Shown one piece after another: positions 1 to 6,957 of a stretch of 11,494 bases of DNA. Where the stretch lies: NCBI GenBank assembly GCA_044233495.1, contig JBIIJX010000063.1, positions 1 through 11,494 on the forward strand, written 5' to 3'. The translations under genes and the position numbers were made by a program. Each line of letters starts with the position of its first letter. Position 1 is the stretch's first letter. The notes beneath the pieces were generated by a model. The model saw only the letters and a list, made by a program, of their open reading frames with translations, had not been told where the DNA came from and did not search any database. This DNA is from UBA10649 sp044233495 (GTDB lineage: Bacteria; Actinomycetota; Actinomycetes; S36-B12).

Positions 1-158
1 GTCACCGGCACCGTCGCCTGCACCCGACCACCCAGACCACCCGTGTACGTCGTTCCCGAGGCGTTCGCACCAGCACCCTGACCACCCTGCGCATCCACCT
101 GGATGGAGGTCACGCCCGAGGGGACCACGAAGGTCTGCGGCGCACCGGTGTAGGAGAA
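1..158 (-). repeat. Tail unit 4 (start only): glycine-rich domain
   Basis: Residues 2242-2293 repeat the opening of the other units (AFSYTGAPQTFVVPSGVTSI, then GGLGGQVQATVPVT) and run off the window. This shows the tandem array continues and the protein is considerably longer than the part seen here. Confidence 0.85.
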
Positions 159-3100
159 TGCAGTCGACTGGGAGAACGCAGTCTGCGCCGAGATCATGGA
201 CGAGAACGCTGAGAGGCAGGTGCCTCCGCACGATGCTGTGGTGTCCGAGTAGATCGAGGCGATCCGGTAGTAGAAGGTCCGGCCGATGGGAAGGTTCAAC
301 TCCCGCTGAGCGAGCCCCGTATTGGTCAAGGCCGTGGACGCGACGTTCGCCGCGGTCTTGGCATAGGAGAACGTTGTCGCGGTAGCAGCCGTCACCGTGT
401 AGGTCCCATTGAACGTCGAGTCGACGCCCGCGACCACCACCGAGTTGCCCACCGCCAGACCGTGTGAAGTCGACGTGGTGAGCGTCGCGACGTTCGACGT
501 GAGCGCCTTGGTGGTGACTGGCACCGCCGTCTGGCTCTGGTGCCGGAATGTAGTCTGGGCCGGATCCCACACGTCGATGACGTTCGTCAGTGCGGTGGGC
601 TCGGCTCCCCACCGAATCCGGTAGCCGGCGAGCGCATCCTCGGTCGGCACCTCCCAGGTGAGGTCCACGCTGCGCTGAAAGGGGGTCCCCGCAAGGCTCG
701 CGGGCACGGACATCGTCGCCGTCATCGGGACGCTGACGGTCACGCTGCCGTCACAGCCCTGGCAGTCGAGTCCGTAGGACACATGCGTGACCGTTCCGGC
801 GGTGAATCCGGATCCGCCACCACCACCGGTCCCGGTCCAGCGTCCGCCGGTGCCCCCGTAGTAGCCGCCACCACCAGCACCGGTGTTCGTGCCAACGGAT
901 GCAGACCCTGAGCCGAGCGAGGCGCCAGAGGTCTGCGTCCCGCCGAGACCTGTGTTCGCCACTCCGCCGCCGTTGAGCCCGCTCAGTCCCCCACCACTGC
1001 CTCCGGCACCGGAGGCTCCCGCACCACCTCCACCGCCGGCAACCACCACACGTGTGGCCAGGGAGGCTTCCGTGCTCCACGTCGACGGGCCGCGTACCGT
1101 GCCGCCCGACACCGCCGACGACGCCACATTGGCGGCCGTCCTCGCGTACGAAACCGTCGTACTGCCCACCGAGGTCACGGTGTAAGTGCCGTTGAAGGTG
1201 GCGTCGACACCTGCCACGACCACCTGGTCGTTCACCCGGAACCCGTGCGCCACCGACGTGGTCAGCGTCGCAGTGTTCGACGACAGAGCCTTGTTCGTCA
1301 CCGCGAACTCGTTGCGACGGATGTCGGTCGCACCGCCGCCGGCGAAGCCCGATCCTGAGGACGTCCCACCGCCATTCCAGCCGCCCGTGGTGCCCGAACC
1401 GGCTCCGCCGACGTAGATGCTGAGCCGCTCCCCCGGAGTGACCGGGATCGTGGCCTCCGTACGACCTGCACGCCCACCTTGATACGTGCCGGTCGCGGGG
1501 GCGCCTGAGCCGCCACGCGCGCTCACGCGAATGGACGTGACGCCATCGGGGACGGTGTACGTCTGGACACCACCGGTATAGGCGAACGTGGTCGAACGGG
1601 TGAAGATCGTGCTCGAACTCACCTCGCTGGAGTAGCTGGACACGCATGACGTGGTGCATGACTGGGTGAGGTCCGTGTAGATCGCAGCGATCTGGTAGTA
1701 GTACACCGTCGATAGTGCGAGATTGAGGTTGCGCTGCACGAGGCCTGTGGAATCCGCAGCGGATGCGATGTTGGCATTAGTCCGCGCGAAAGTGAACGTG
1801 GTCGCACTGGGGACACTCGCTATCACATAGACGCCGTCGAAGGCTGCCCCGAGGCCAGTGACCGAGACGGACTGGCCGACGCTGAATCCATGGGCGGCAG
1901 CCGTCGTGATCGATGCCACGTTCGATGTCAACGAGCGCGAGGTGATCGCAATCGGCCTGCCCATGTGACTGAAGCCAGTCGCCGCCGGATCCATAAGGTC
2001 GAAGCTCGTCGAGTAACTGCCCGACGTCGTCCCGTAACGAATCCGGTAGCCCGTCACGGCCTCGATCGTGCTCGGTGTCCAGCCCAGATCCACGTAGCGC
2101 TGGTAGCCCTGCGCCGTGAACCCCGTGGGTGCCGGAAGGGTGGTGGACTCGGGGACCAGGATGGTGACCGTGCCATCGGTTCCTGCGGCGCCCGCGCCCT
2201 GCTCATTGACCGTGACGCGAATGGTGCGAGCATCCGAGCCGCTCAGTGCGGCGGTGCTCACCCAGCTCGAACCGCCGCCGCCACCGGTGTGCGTGTTGCT
2301 GGAGTAGCCGCCCCAGTACCCACCACCACCACCACCGGCATAGGCGCCGCCGTAGTTCGCGCCGATGCCGATCGTGCTTCCTCCCGCGGTCTGCGATCCG
2401 CCGGCAGCCGTCGTCCCGCCGTACGTCGAGCTCGCCCCCGTCGAAGCACCACCGGCGCCACCATTCGCGTAGTACCCGGCTCCACCGCCGCCACCGGCGA
2501 CGAGGATGCGGGTGCCGAGTGCCGTGCCGCCACGGCGCACATCGGACGCGCCACCACCCCCGCCTGCCCCATCGGCGGTGGGGTGGCCCGCACCGCCGCC
2601 GTTCCAGCCGGCGGTGAAGGAGCTCGTCGAGCCGCCGCGCCCGCCGACGTAGATGTTGAGGGTCTCGCCCGGCGTCACGGGAACGCTCGCGAGGACGCGG
2701 CCGCCGTTGCCGCCGTAGTAGGTGCCGCCAAGCGTCGTGTCCGCCCCCGCGGCCCCGCGGGCGTCGATCCGCAGGTAGGTCACGCCGGCCGGCACGGTGT
2801 ACGTCTGCGCGGCGCCTGTGTATCGGAAGGTCCGCGCGGTGGTGAAAGTCGGCGTCGCGGAGAGCTCTGATGTGTATTCGGAGATGCAGCTCGGGGTGCA
2901 GGACGGCTGGGTCGCATCGGCGTAGATCGCAGCCAACTGGAAGTAGTAGGTGGTCCCGTACGACAGGTTGAGCGTGCGCTGCACGGTTCCGTTCGGGATC
3001 AGCGCCGTCGAGGCGATATTGGCGGTGGTTCTCGCAACGGTGAAAGTCGTCGGTGACGGCACGCTGGCGATCGAGTAGGTGCCATCCAGATTGGCATCGA

Positions 3101-6100
3101 CTCCTGCGAGCCGCACACTCTGCCCTGACGTCAGGCCGTGGGCCGTGGAGGTCGTCAGTGTCGCGACGTTCGACGTCACGGCCTTGTTGGTGATTCTCAC
3201 CACCGACCCGGAGAATGTGAAGCCGCTGGTGGCGGCATCCGGGATGTCGAACGAGTTCGTGAGGCTGCCCGATGAGGTTCCCCACGCCACCCGGTAGCCG
3301 CGAACCGCATCGAAGGACCATGGCGTCCACGTGAGGTCGATCTCCCTCTGGAAAGCCATGGCGGTCATGTCCCGGGGCGCCAGGCTCGCCACGGTGGCCG
3401 TGAGTGTCAGGGAGCCGTGCGCCCCGAACGCCGAGTTCGCCTGTGCCGTGTGGGTGACGGAGGTGACGGCGGCAGCGGTGAAACTCGAGCCACCAGCGCC
3501 GCCGGCGTTCGTGGCTCCGGCGCCTCCGCCGAAGTAGCCTCCACCGCCACCACCTGCGTTGGACCCGGAGGTGTTCGAGCCGATGCCGTTCGCACCGCCA
3601 GCAGACTGCGTTCCGCCCGTGCTGTTGTTCGCGCATGAGGTGCCGGCCGCCGAGGTACACAGGGCTCCGGCACTTCCGCTCGGGTACCCACCGCTGCCAC
3701 CTGCGCCCCAGGCGCCACCACCGCCACCACCGCCGGCGACGATGACCCGGTTGGCGGCGGCAGTGCCGCTCTGGCGCAGGTCGGTGGCACCGCCGCCTCC
3801 GGCGCCATAGGTGCCCTGTCCGCTACCGCCGCCATTCCATCCACCCGCAGCTCCAGCCGAGCCGGCGGCACCTGCACCGCCGACGTGGATGGTGAGCGTT
3901 TCTCCCGGCGTGACCGGGAGCGTGCCCTGCACGCGAGCGCCGCCTCGGGAGCCGTAGCCACCCAGGCCGCCGGTTGCGCCCAGCGCTTCCACGTAGACGG
4001 ATGTGACGCCCACCGGCACCGTCCACGTCTGTGCCGATCCGGTGTAGCTGAACGTCTTGGTCAACGACGTCGAGGCGATCTGCACGATGCCTGACCCGCA
4101 CGACTTCGTGGGATCGGGGTCGCACATGCCGTCCGCGAACCTCTTCGTCGAACTCGACCCCGTGACCAGGAAGCGCAGGAGCGCGGGATCGGCCTCCGGA
4201 TTCAGCTCGAGGAGTCGGGCGACAGCACCGGTGACATGCGCGGCGGCCACCGAGGTGCCCTGGACCCGGGTGTAGGAATCGCTGGCCGGCGCCTGCACGC
4301 CGCTGTTCGACAGTGTGTAGACACCCGCGGTGCCATCGCCGTTCAGATCGCCGCCCGGAGCGGAGACGTCGATGCCCGGGCCGTAGTTGGAGTATGCGGC
4401 GCGCTTGCCACTGCGATCGGAGGCTCCGACGGCGATCACGTTCTCGCAGTTCGCGGGCGCGTACTGGCGGACATCGTCATTCGCATTGCCTGCTGCCGCA
4501 ACGACCGTGACCCCGCGTGCAACTGCGCCGTCGATAGCAGTCTGCAGGGCCGGTGTGCACATGCCGTAGGTCGCGAAGGACAGGTTGATGACATTCGCCG
4601 GCATCGGGTTGCCTGGCACTCCGGGAACCGTTCCGCCGGACGCCCAGGTGATGGATGCCGCCACATCGGACAGCAGTCCGCCACGCCACGACAGTGCGCG
4701 GATCGGCTGGATGCGGGCCTTCGGCGCGACACCGACGATGCCGGCACCGTTGTTGGCCTCGGCACCGATGACGCCCGCCATGCTCGTGCCGTGCCATGAA
4801 CTGCCCCGAGCCGGTGCCGAAGCGCGCCAGTCGCCTGGATCCTCAGGGTTGGGATCCCAGCCCACTCCGCCGAATCTCCCCGGATCGACGTAGTCCCCGT
4901 CGAAGCTCACAGTGCTGCTGGACGCGGAGCGCGAGGCGGCGGCCGTCCCGGATCTCGCGCTTGCCGAGGGGACAGCTGCGTACGCGGCTGCGGCAGACGC
5001 GGAGTCGACGGATGACGAAGGCGCGGGCGTTGCGGGCGAGGCCGATTCCGCGATGTCAGGGGCGGTTGACGGGGACCCCGCTGCTGGCTCGCTGGGGGTG
5101 TCCTCGCTGGGGGTGTCCTCGCTGGGGGTGTCCTCGCTGGGGGTGTCCTCGCCGGGGGGGTCCTCGCCGGGGGTGTCCTCGCCGGGGGTGTCCTCGCCGG
5201 GGGTGTCCTCGCCGGGGGTGCCGACGAGGACGGCGTCGGGGTCACGAACAGCGGCGAGCTCCGGGTAGTCGGAGACGAAGTCGAACCCGGGCACGAGGCG
5301 ATCGGCGAGATCGGCATGAGGGGTGATGCCCGTGTCGATGACGGCAACGCGGACATCAGCGCCCTGGGACTCCGCATAGGCGGTCGTCATCGTCGACGGT
5401 GAGGTTGCCGCACCGATGCCGAAAGTGCCCCAGAGATTCCACTGCGCCTCCGCGAACGAGGTGTCGTTGGGTGCGGTCTCCGGGAATCCCGCCGTCGTGA
5501 CGATCTGATCCGGCTCAGCCGACACGACCCGAGGATCATCGGTGAGTTCGGCAGCGATCTCCTGAGCCTCCTCCAGGGATACCGGCTCGCTCAGCTCGAC
5601 CGTGCGCAGCCCATCGCCAAGGTCACGCCCCGGCTGCAGCTCCACCTCATCGATCCGTTCGGACCCCGTCGCCTCACCTGTTCCGGCGAGGGGATCCACT
5701 CCGTTCGCGTACTCGACGATGAGTCGAGAGACATCACCGGCTCCACTGGTCGGTACGGCGAGCACAGGTCCGGCGGGGTCGCTCTCACCGTTCTCGTTGA
5801 CCGCCGTCACCGTGATCGAGACTTCGACGCCGTTCCGCAGACCCAGGATGGAGGCTGAGGTTGCTGGGGCGACGACCTCGACGACGCGGCCCACCGGTGC
5901 GACGGTGACCCGGTAGGTGGTCACTGCAGGGATGGCCGCAGCCTCCACTCCGCGGTCCTCGGGCGGATCCCAGGTGACGATGACGGAGTTGTCCGCACCT
6001 TCGGCACTCAGGCCGGTGGGAGCGGGGGGACACACGCCTGTGTCGTCCTGCGAGGTAGTCGGGGTGGGCGCCGGGCTTGGCGAGCGCGAGGGGGACGCTG

Positions 6101-6881
6101 ACTGGGGCGCAGTCGGGGTGGGCGCCGATCCGTCAGGGTCGCTGGGCTCGACCGGGCTGTCGGTGGGACTCGGTGTGGCCGAGGGGTCTGGGCTGGCACC
6201 CGACTCATCCGCCGACGGCGATGCCACCACGGCCGAGGGGGTGCCTCCTTCCGGCGGTGCCGCGGTTGCGGACCCGTCACTCGGCTCCACGGATGCGGTC
6301 GTCAGGGTGGGCCCGGCGTCCGCTGCAGGGTCGTTCTTGCTCGTCGTCACGGATCGCACACGTGAGTCGGATTCCATGTCGCGGACTGAGGTCTCGGTGT
6401 CAGCCGATGGCACCGATTCCGCACCGGGTGATTCCGCACCGGGTGACGAGGCTGGGGCGCCTGGACCAGCGGTCGGCGTAGCGGACCTCGGCGGATCCGG
6501 CTCCGGACTGCCCGACGGTGGCACGGCAGGGGAGGATTCGGTACGCGTAGGTGTGGGGTCTGTCGACGGCTCCACATCCGCCGAGGGTTCTCCAGCAGAC
6601 TCCGACGGCGAGGGCGATCCGTCCATCCGCTGTGGATCGCGGAGACACGCGTCCTCGACGTCCGCCGCGATGTCGATGCCGTCGTCTGGCAACGGCGGCG
6701 TCGCCGTCGAACTGTCAGGAGCACTCTCGAGCTCTGATGAAGGCGCGTCGCTGGACGCCCACGCCACGCTGGCGCCCAGGTCGCTCGCCAGGAAGGACAC
6801 GGTGATCAGCACCGTCAGGGCGCCCAACCAGAATCGCCGCACCCCCCGGGGGGCACGGTGAACTCGCAGGCGCTGATTCAT
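1..6881 (-). CDS. Giant secreted subtilisin-like (S8) serine protease with tandem glycine-rich/FN3 tail, C terminus outside window
   Basis: Continuous minus-strand frame from ATG at 6881 to the window edge (at least 2293 codons, no stop seen). Residues 1-42 form a signal peptide: Arg-rich start, hydrophobic core 17-40, likely cleavage after Ala42. Residues 43-283 are a Pro/Ser/Thr/Asp-rich stalk. Residues 284-378 are an FN3 domain, and about 386-461 resemble the inhibitor-type S8 prodomain (starts RLIVEY). The catalytic domain (about 475-905) has VAVIDTG with Asp516, SSWHGTSMAG with His697, AAAGN with oxyanion Asn799 and QGTSVAAAHVTG with Ser877. All four lie in one frame, so the triad is intact. 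The NPEDPGDW segment and the WASGGTVPGVPGNPMPANVI stretch recall actinobacterial and proteobacterial extracellular S8 proteases. The tail from 944 on is glycine-rich and FN3 modules. The role is probably extracellular or surface proteolysis; the tail may bind or extend from the surface (inference). The Shine-Dalgarno sequence is weak. ATG 6881 is chosen because it directly precedes the signal peptide. Confidence 0.92.
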   Translation of the reverse strand, partial: MNQRLRVHRAPRGVRRFWLGALTVLITVSFLASDLGASVAWASSDAPSSELESAPDSSTATPPLPDDGIDIAADVEDACLRDPQRMDGSPSPSESAGEPSADVEPSTDPTPTRTESSPAVPPSGSPEPDPPRSATPTAGPGAPASSPGAESPGAESVPSADTETSVRDMESDSRVRSVTTSKNDPAADAGPTLTTASVEPSDGSATAAPPEGGTPSAVVASPSADESGASPDPSATPSPTDSPVEPSDPDGSAPTPTAPQSASPSRSPSPAPTPTTSQDDTGVCPPAPTGLSAEGADNSVIVTWDPPEDRGVEAAAIPAVTTYRVTVAPVGRVVEVVAPATSASILGLRNGVEVSITVTAVNENGESDPAGPVLAVPTSGAGDVSRLIVEYANGVDPLAGTGEATGSERIDEVELQPGRDLGDGLRTVELSEPVSLEEAQEIAAELTDDPRVVSAEPDQIVTTAGFPETAPNDTSFAEAQWNLWGTFGIGAATSPSTMTTAYAESQGADVRVAVIDTGITPHADLADRLVPGFDFVSDYPELAAVRDPDAVLVGTPGEDTPGEDTPGEDTPGEDPPGEDTPSEDTPSEDTPSEDTPSEPAAGSPSTAPDIAESASPATPAPSSSVDSASAAAAYAAVPSASARSGTAAASRSASSSTVSFDGDYVDPGRFGGVGWDPNPEDPGDWRASAPARGSSWHGTSMAGVIGAEANNGAGIVGVAPKARIQPIRALSWRGGLLSDVAASITWASGGTVPGVPGNPMPANVINLSFATYGMCTPALQTAIDGAVARGVTVVAAAGNANDDVRQYAPANCENVIAVGASDRSGKRAAYSNYGPGIDVSAPGGDLNGDGTAGVYTLSNSGVQAPASDSYTRVQGTSVAAAHVTGAVARLLELNPEADPALLRFLVTGSSSTKRFADGMCDPDPTKSCGSGIVQIASTSLTKTFSYTGSAQTWTVPVGVTSVYVEALGATGGLGGYGSRGGARVQGTLPVTPGETLTIHVGGAGAAGSAGAAGGWNGGGSGQGTYGAGGGGATDLRQSGTAAANRVIVAGGGGGGGAWGAGGSGGYPSGSAGALCTSAAGTSCANNSTGGTQSAGGANGIGSNTSGSNAGGGGGGYFGGGAGATNAGGAGGSSFTAAAVTSVTHTAQANSAFGAHGSLTLTATVASLAPRDMTAMAFQREIDLTWTPWSFDAVRGYRVAWGTSSGSLTNSFDIPDAATSGFTFSGSVVRITNKAVTSNVATLTTSTAHGLTSGQSVRLAGVDANLDGTYSIASVPSPTTFTVARTTANIASTALIPNGTVQRTLNLSYGTTYYFQLAAIYADATQPSCTPSCISEYTSELSATPTFTTARTFRYTGAAQTYTVPAGVTYLRIDARGAAGADTTLGGTYYGGNGGRVLASVPVTPGETLNIYVGGRGGSTSSFTAGWNGGGAGHPTADGAGGGGGASDVRRGGTALGTRILVAGGGGGAGYYANGGAGGASTGASSTYGGTTAAGGSQTAGGSTIGIGANYGGAYAGGGGGGYWGGYSSNTHTGGGGGSSWVSTAALSGSDARTIRVTVNEQGAGAAGTDGTVTILVPESTTLPAPTGFTAQGYQRYVDLGWTPSTIEAVTGYRIRYGTTSGSYSTSFDLMDPAATGFSHMGRPIAITSRSLTSNVASITTAAAHGFSVGQSVSVTGLGAAFDGVYVIASVPSATTFTFARTNANIASAADSTGLVQRNLNLALSTVYYYQIAAIYTDLTQSCTTSCVSSYSSEVSSSTIFTRSTTFAYTGGVQTYTVPDGVTSIRVSARGGSGAPATGTYQGGRAGRTEATIPVTPGERLSIYVGGAGSGTTGGWNGGGTSSGSGFAGGGATDIRRNEFAVTNKALSSNTATLTTSVAHGFRVNDQVVVAGVDATFNGTYTVTSVGSTTVSYARTAANVASSAVSGGTVRGPSTWSTEASLATRVVVAGGGGGAGASGAGGSGGGLSGLNGGGVANTGLGGTQTSGASLGSGSASVGTNTGAGGGGYYGGTGGRWTGTGGGGGSGFTAGTVTHVSYGLDCQGCDGSVTVSVPMTATMSVPASLAGTPFQRSVDLTWEVPTEDALAGYRIRWGAEPTALTNVIDVWDPAQTTFRHQSQTAVPVTTKALTSNVATLTTSTSHGLAVGNSVVVAGVDSTFNGTYTVTAATATTFSYAKTAANVASTALTNTGLAQRELNLPIGRTFYYRIASIYSDTTASCGGTCLSAFSSMISAQTAFSQSTAFSYTGAPQTFVVPSGVTSIQVDAQGGQGAGANASGTTYTGGLGGRVQATVPV
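324..521 (-). repeat. Nested module copy 4, inside FN3 of unit 3
   Basis: Residues about 2121-2186. It carries VTTKALTSNVATLTTSTSHG, VGNSVVVAGVDSTFNGTYTV, TTFSYAKT and ANVASTA. By eye it is closest to copy 3 (shared VVVAGVD, TFNGTYTV and TAANVAS), although copy 3 is in a different host domain. This suggests copy 3 came from copy 4 or its precursor. Confidence 0.82.
1110..1304 (-). repeat. Nested module copy 3, inside the glycine-rich domain of unit 3
   Basis: Residues about 1860-1924. It carries VTNKALSSNTATLTTSVAHG, VNDQVVVAGVDATFNGTYTV, TTVSYART and ANVASSA. It breaks the glycine-rich domain between GGGATDIRRN and ATRVVVAGGGGG. Those two segments are only about ten residues apart in units 1 and 2, so here the module is a clean insertion into an unrelated host fold. 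Confidence 0.85.
1587..2828 (-). repeat. Tail unit 2: glycine-rich domain plus FN3 domain
   Basis: Residues 1352-1765. It has the same order as unit 1: TFRYTGAAQTYTVPAGVTYL, TPGETLNIYVGG, GWNGGG, GGGGASDVR, TRILVAGGGGGAG, GGGGGGYWGG and GGGGGSSW. The FN3 half starts near Pro1583 (APTGFTAQGYQRYVDLGWTP) and is split by nested module 2. The CxxxC pair is Cys1742 and Cys1746. The start-to-start spacing is 408 residues from unit 1 and 414 to unit 3, so the unit boundaries are well defined. Confidence 0.88.
1755..1952 (-). repeat. Nested module copy 2, inside FN3 of unit 2
   Basis: Residues about 1644-1709. It carries ITSRSLTSNVASITTAAAHG, VGQSVSVTGLG, FDGVYVIASVPS, TTFTFART and ANIASAA. It sits at the same point of the FN3 domain as copy 1, after AATGFSHMG and before VQRNLNLALSTVYYYQIAAI, so copies 1, 2 and 4 were probably duplicated together with their host FN3. 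Confidence 0.82.
2829..4052 (-). repeat. Tail unit 1: glycine-rich domain plus FN3 domain
   Basis: Residues 944-1351. The unit opens with TFSYTGSAQTWTVPVGVTSV. It continues with TPGETLTIHVGG, GWNGGG, GGGGATDLR, NRVIVAGGGGGGG and GGGGGGYFGGG, and closes with GGSSF. This order of motifs recalls the glycine-rich domain of ALK/LTK-type proteins (ALK_LTK_GRD); that is pattern matching, not a search. From about Pro1169 an FN3 domain follows, with QREIDLTWTPWSFDAVRGYR early and TTYYFQLAAIYAD late, split by nested module 1. A CxxxC pair (Cys1328, Cys1332) sits before the next unit. Confidence 0.88.
3000..3197 (-). repeat. Nested module copy 1, inside FN3 of unit 1
   Basis: Residues about 1229-1294. 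Key residues are ITNKAVTSNVATLTTSTAHG, then GQSVRLAGV, LDGTYSIASVPS, TTFTVART and ANIASTA. It interrupts the FN3 domain between FTFSGS and the strand ending TTYYFQLAAIY. The pattern HG-h-x-x-G-x-x-V ... (N/D)G-x-Y-x-h ... F resembles small beta modules seen in phage structural proteins and sometimes labelled FCCH-like. That link is inference. Confidence 0.82.
5085..5219 (-). repeat. Nine 15-bp (5-residue TPxED) tandem repeats inside the protease catalytic domain
   Basis: The plus strand shows near-perfect 15-bp units, tcctcg(c/t)cggggtg-like in phase 5086-5220. They encode residues 555-599 as four TPGED, one PPGED, three TPSED and one terminal TPSEP. The repeat lies between catalytic Asp516 and His697, within a low-complexity insertion that ends near residue 656 (Ala/Ser-rich after the repeat). 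Spacing from Asp to His is 181 residues, far more than the few tens usual in S8 enzymes. Units are whole codons, so changes in copy number would alter length without shifting frame. The acidic, proline-rich composition suggests a flexible surface loop. Confidence 0.93.
6415..6444 (-). repeat. 15-bp direct duplication in the Pro/Ser/Thr stalk
   Basis: The 15-mer gattccgcaccgggt occurs twice back to back (6415-6429 and 6430-6444). It encodes the repeated SPGAE motif in the disordered stalk of the protease. It is an in-frame duplication of the same unit length as the repeat in the catalytic insertion, and looks like a product of replication slippage. Confidence 0.8.
6756..6881 (-). other. Signal peptide of the giant protease
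   Basis: Residues 1-42. The n-region holds seven Arg in the first 16 residues (MNQRLRVHRAPRGVRR), followed by a hydrophobic core (FWLGALTVLITVSFLA) and a small-residue stretch ending SVAWA, after which Sec-type cleavage is likely. There is no twin-arginine consensus with FLK and no lipobox cysteine. The long basic n-region is usual for large exported actinobacterial proteins. Confidence 0.85.
6842..6853. repeat. C6G6 palindromic homopolymer tract near the protease start
   Basis: CCCCCCGGGGGG lies within codons 10-14 of the giant protease (Ala-Pro-Arg-Gly-Val of the signal-peptide n-region). It is two adjacent six-base homopolymers and a perfect 12-bp palindrome. Gain or loss of one base would stop production of the protein. 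Confidence 0.6.
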
Positions 6882-6957
6882 GGGTGTCAGGGTTCCGGCG
6901 GGCGGGGCGGGTCCTTCGATTGTGCATTTCTTCCGCCGCCCGAACCACCGTCCACGC

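Larger units (their letters stand above)
159..1586 (-). repeat. Tail unit 3: glycine-rich domain (with extra nested module) plus FN3 domain
   Basis: Residues 1766-2241. The unit opens TFAYTGGVQTYTVPDGVTSI and carries TPGERLSIYVGG, GWNGGG and GGGATDIRR. It is then interrupted by nested module 3 before resuming at TRVVVAGGGGGAG, GAGGGGYYGG and GGGGSGF. It is about 65 residues longer than units 1 and 2, which the extra module accounts for. The FN3 half starts near Pro2060 (FQRSVDLTWEVPTEDALAGY) and holds nested module 4. The CxxxC pair is Cys2218 and Cys2222. The glycine-rich part also has a CxxC (DCQGCD) not seen in units 1 and 2. Confidence 0.88.

Noticed and set aside
1890..2870. 326-codon plus-strand open frame
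   Set aside because: It is antisense to tail unit 2, with Arg/Ala-rich composition typical of shadow frames and no domain motifs.
2203..3660. 485-codon minus-strand open frame, very rich in Arg, Trp and His
   Set aside because: It is a shifted frame of the glycine-rich/FN3 units. The true frame is fixed by the conserved unit motifs and catalytic residues.
5085..5220. Short regularly spaced repeats as a possible CRISPR array
   Set aside because: The 15-bp units are directly contiguous with no spacers and are in frame within the protease gene.
5917..6861. 314-codon plus-strand open frame opposite the protease stalk
   Set aside because: It is the antisense of the Pro/Ser/Thr-rich stalk and FN3 region of the S8 protease, is low in complexity (Gly/Ser/Asp/Ala), has no recognisable domain, and high GC makes long antisense frames common.
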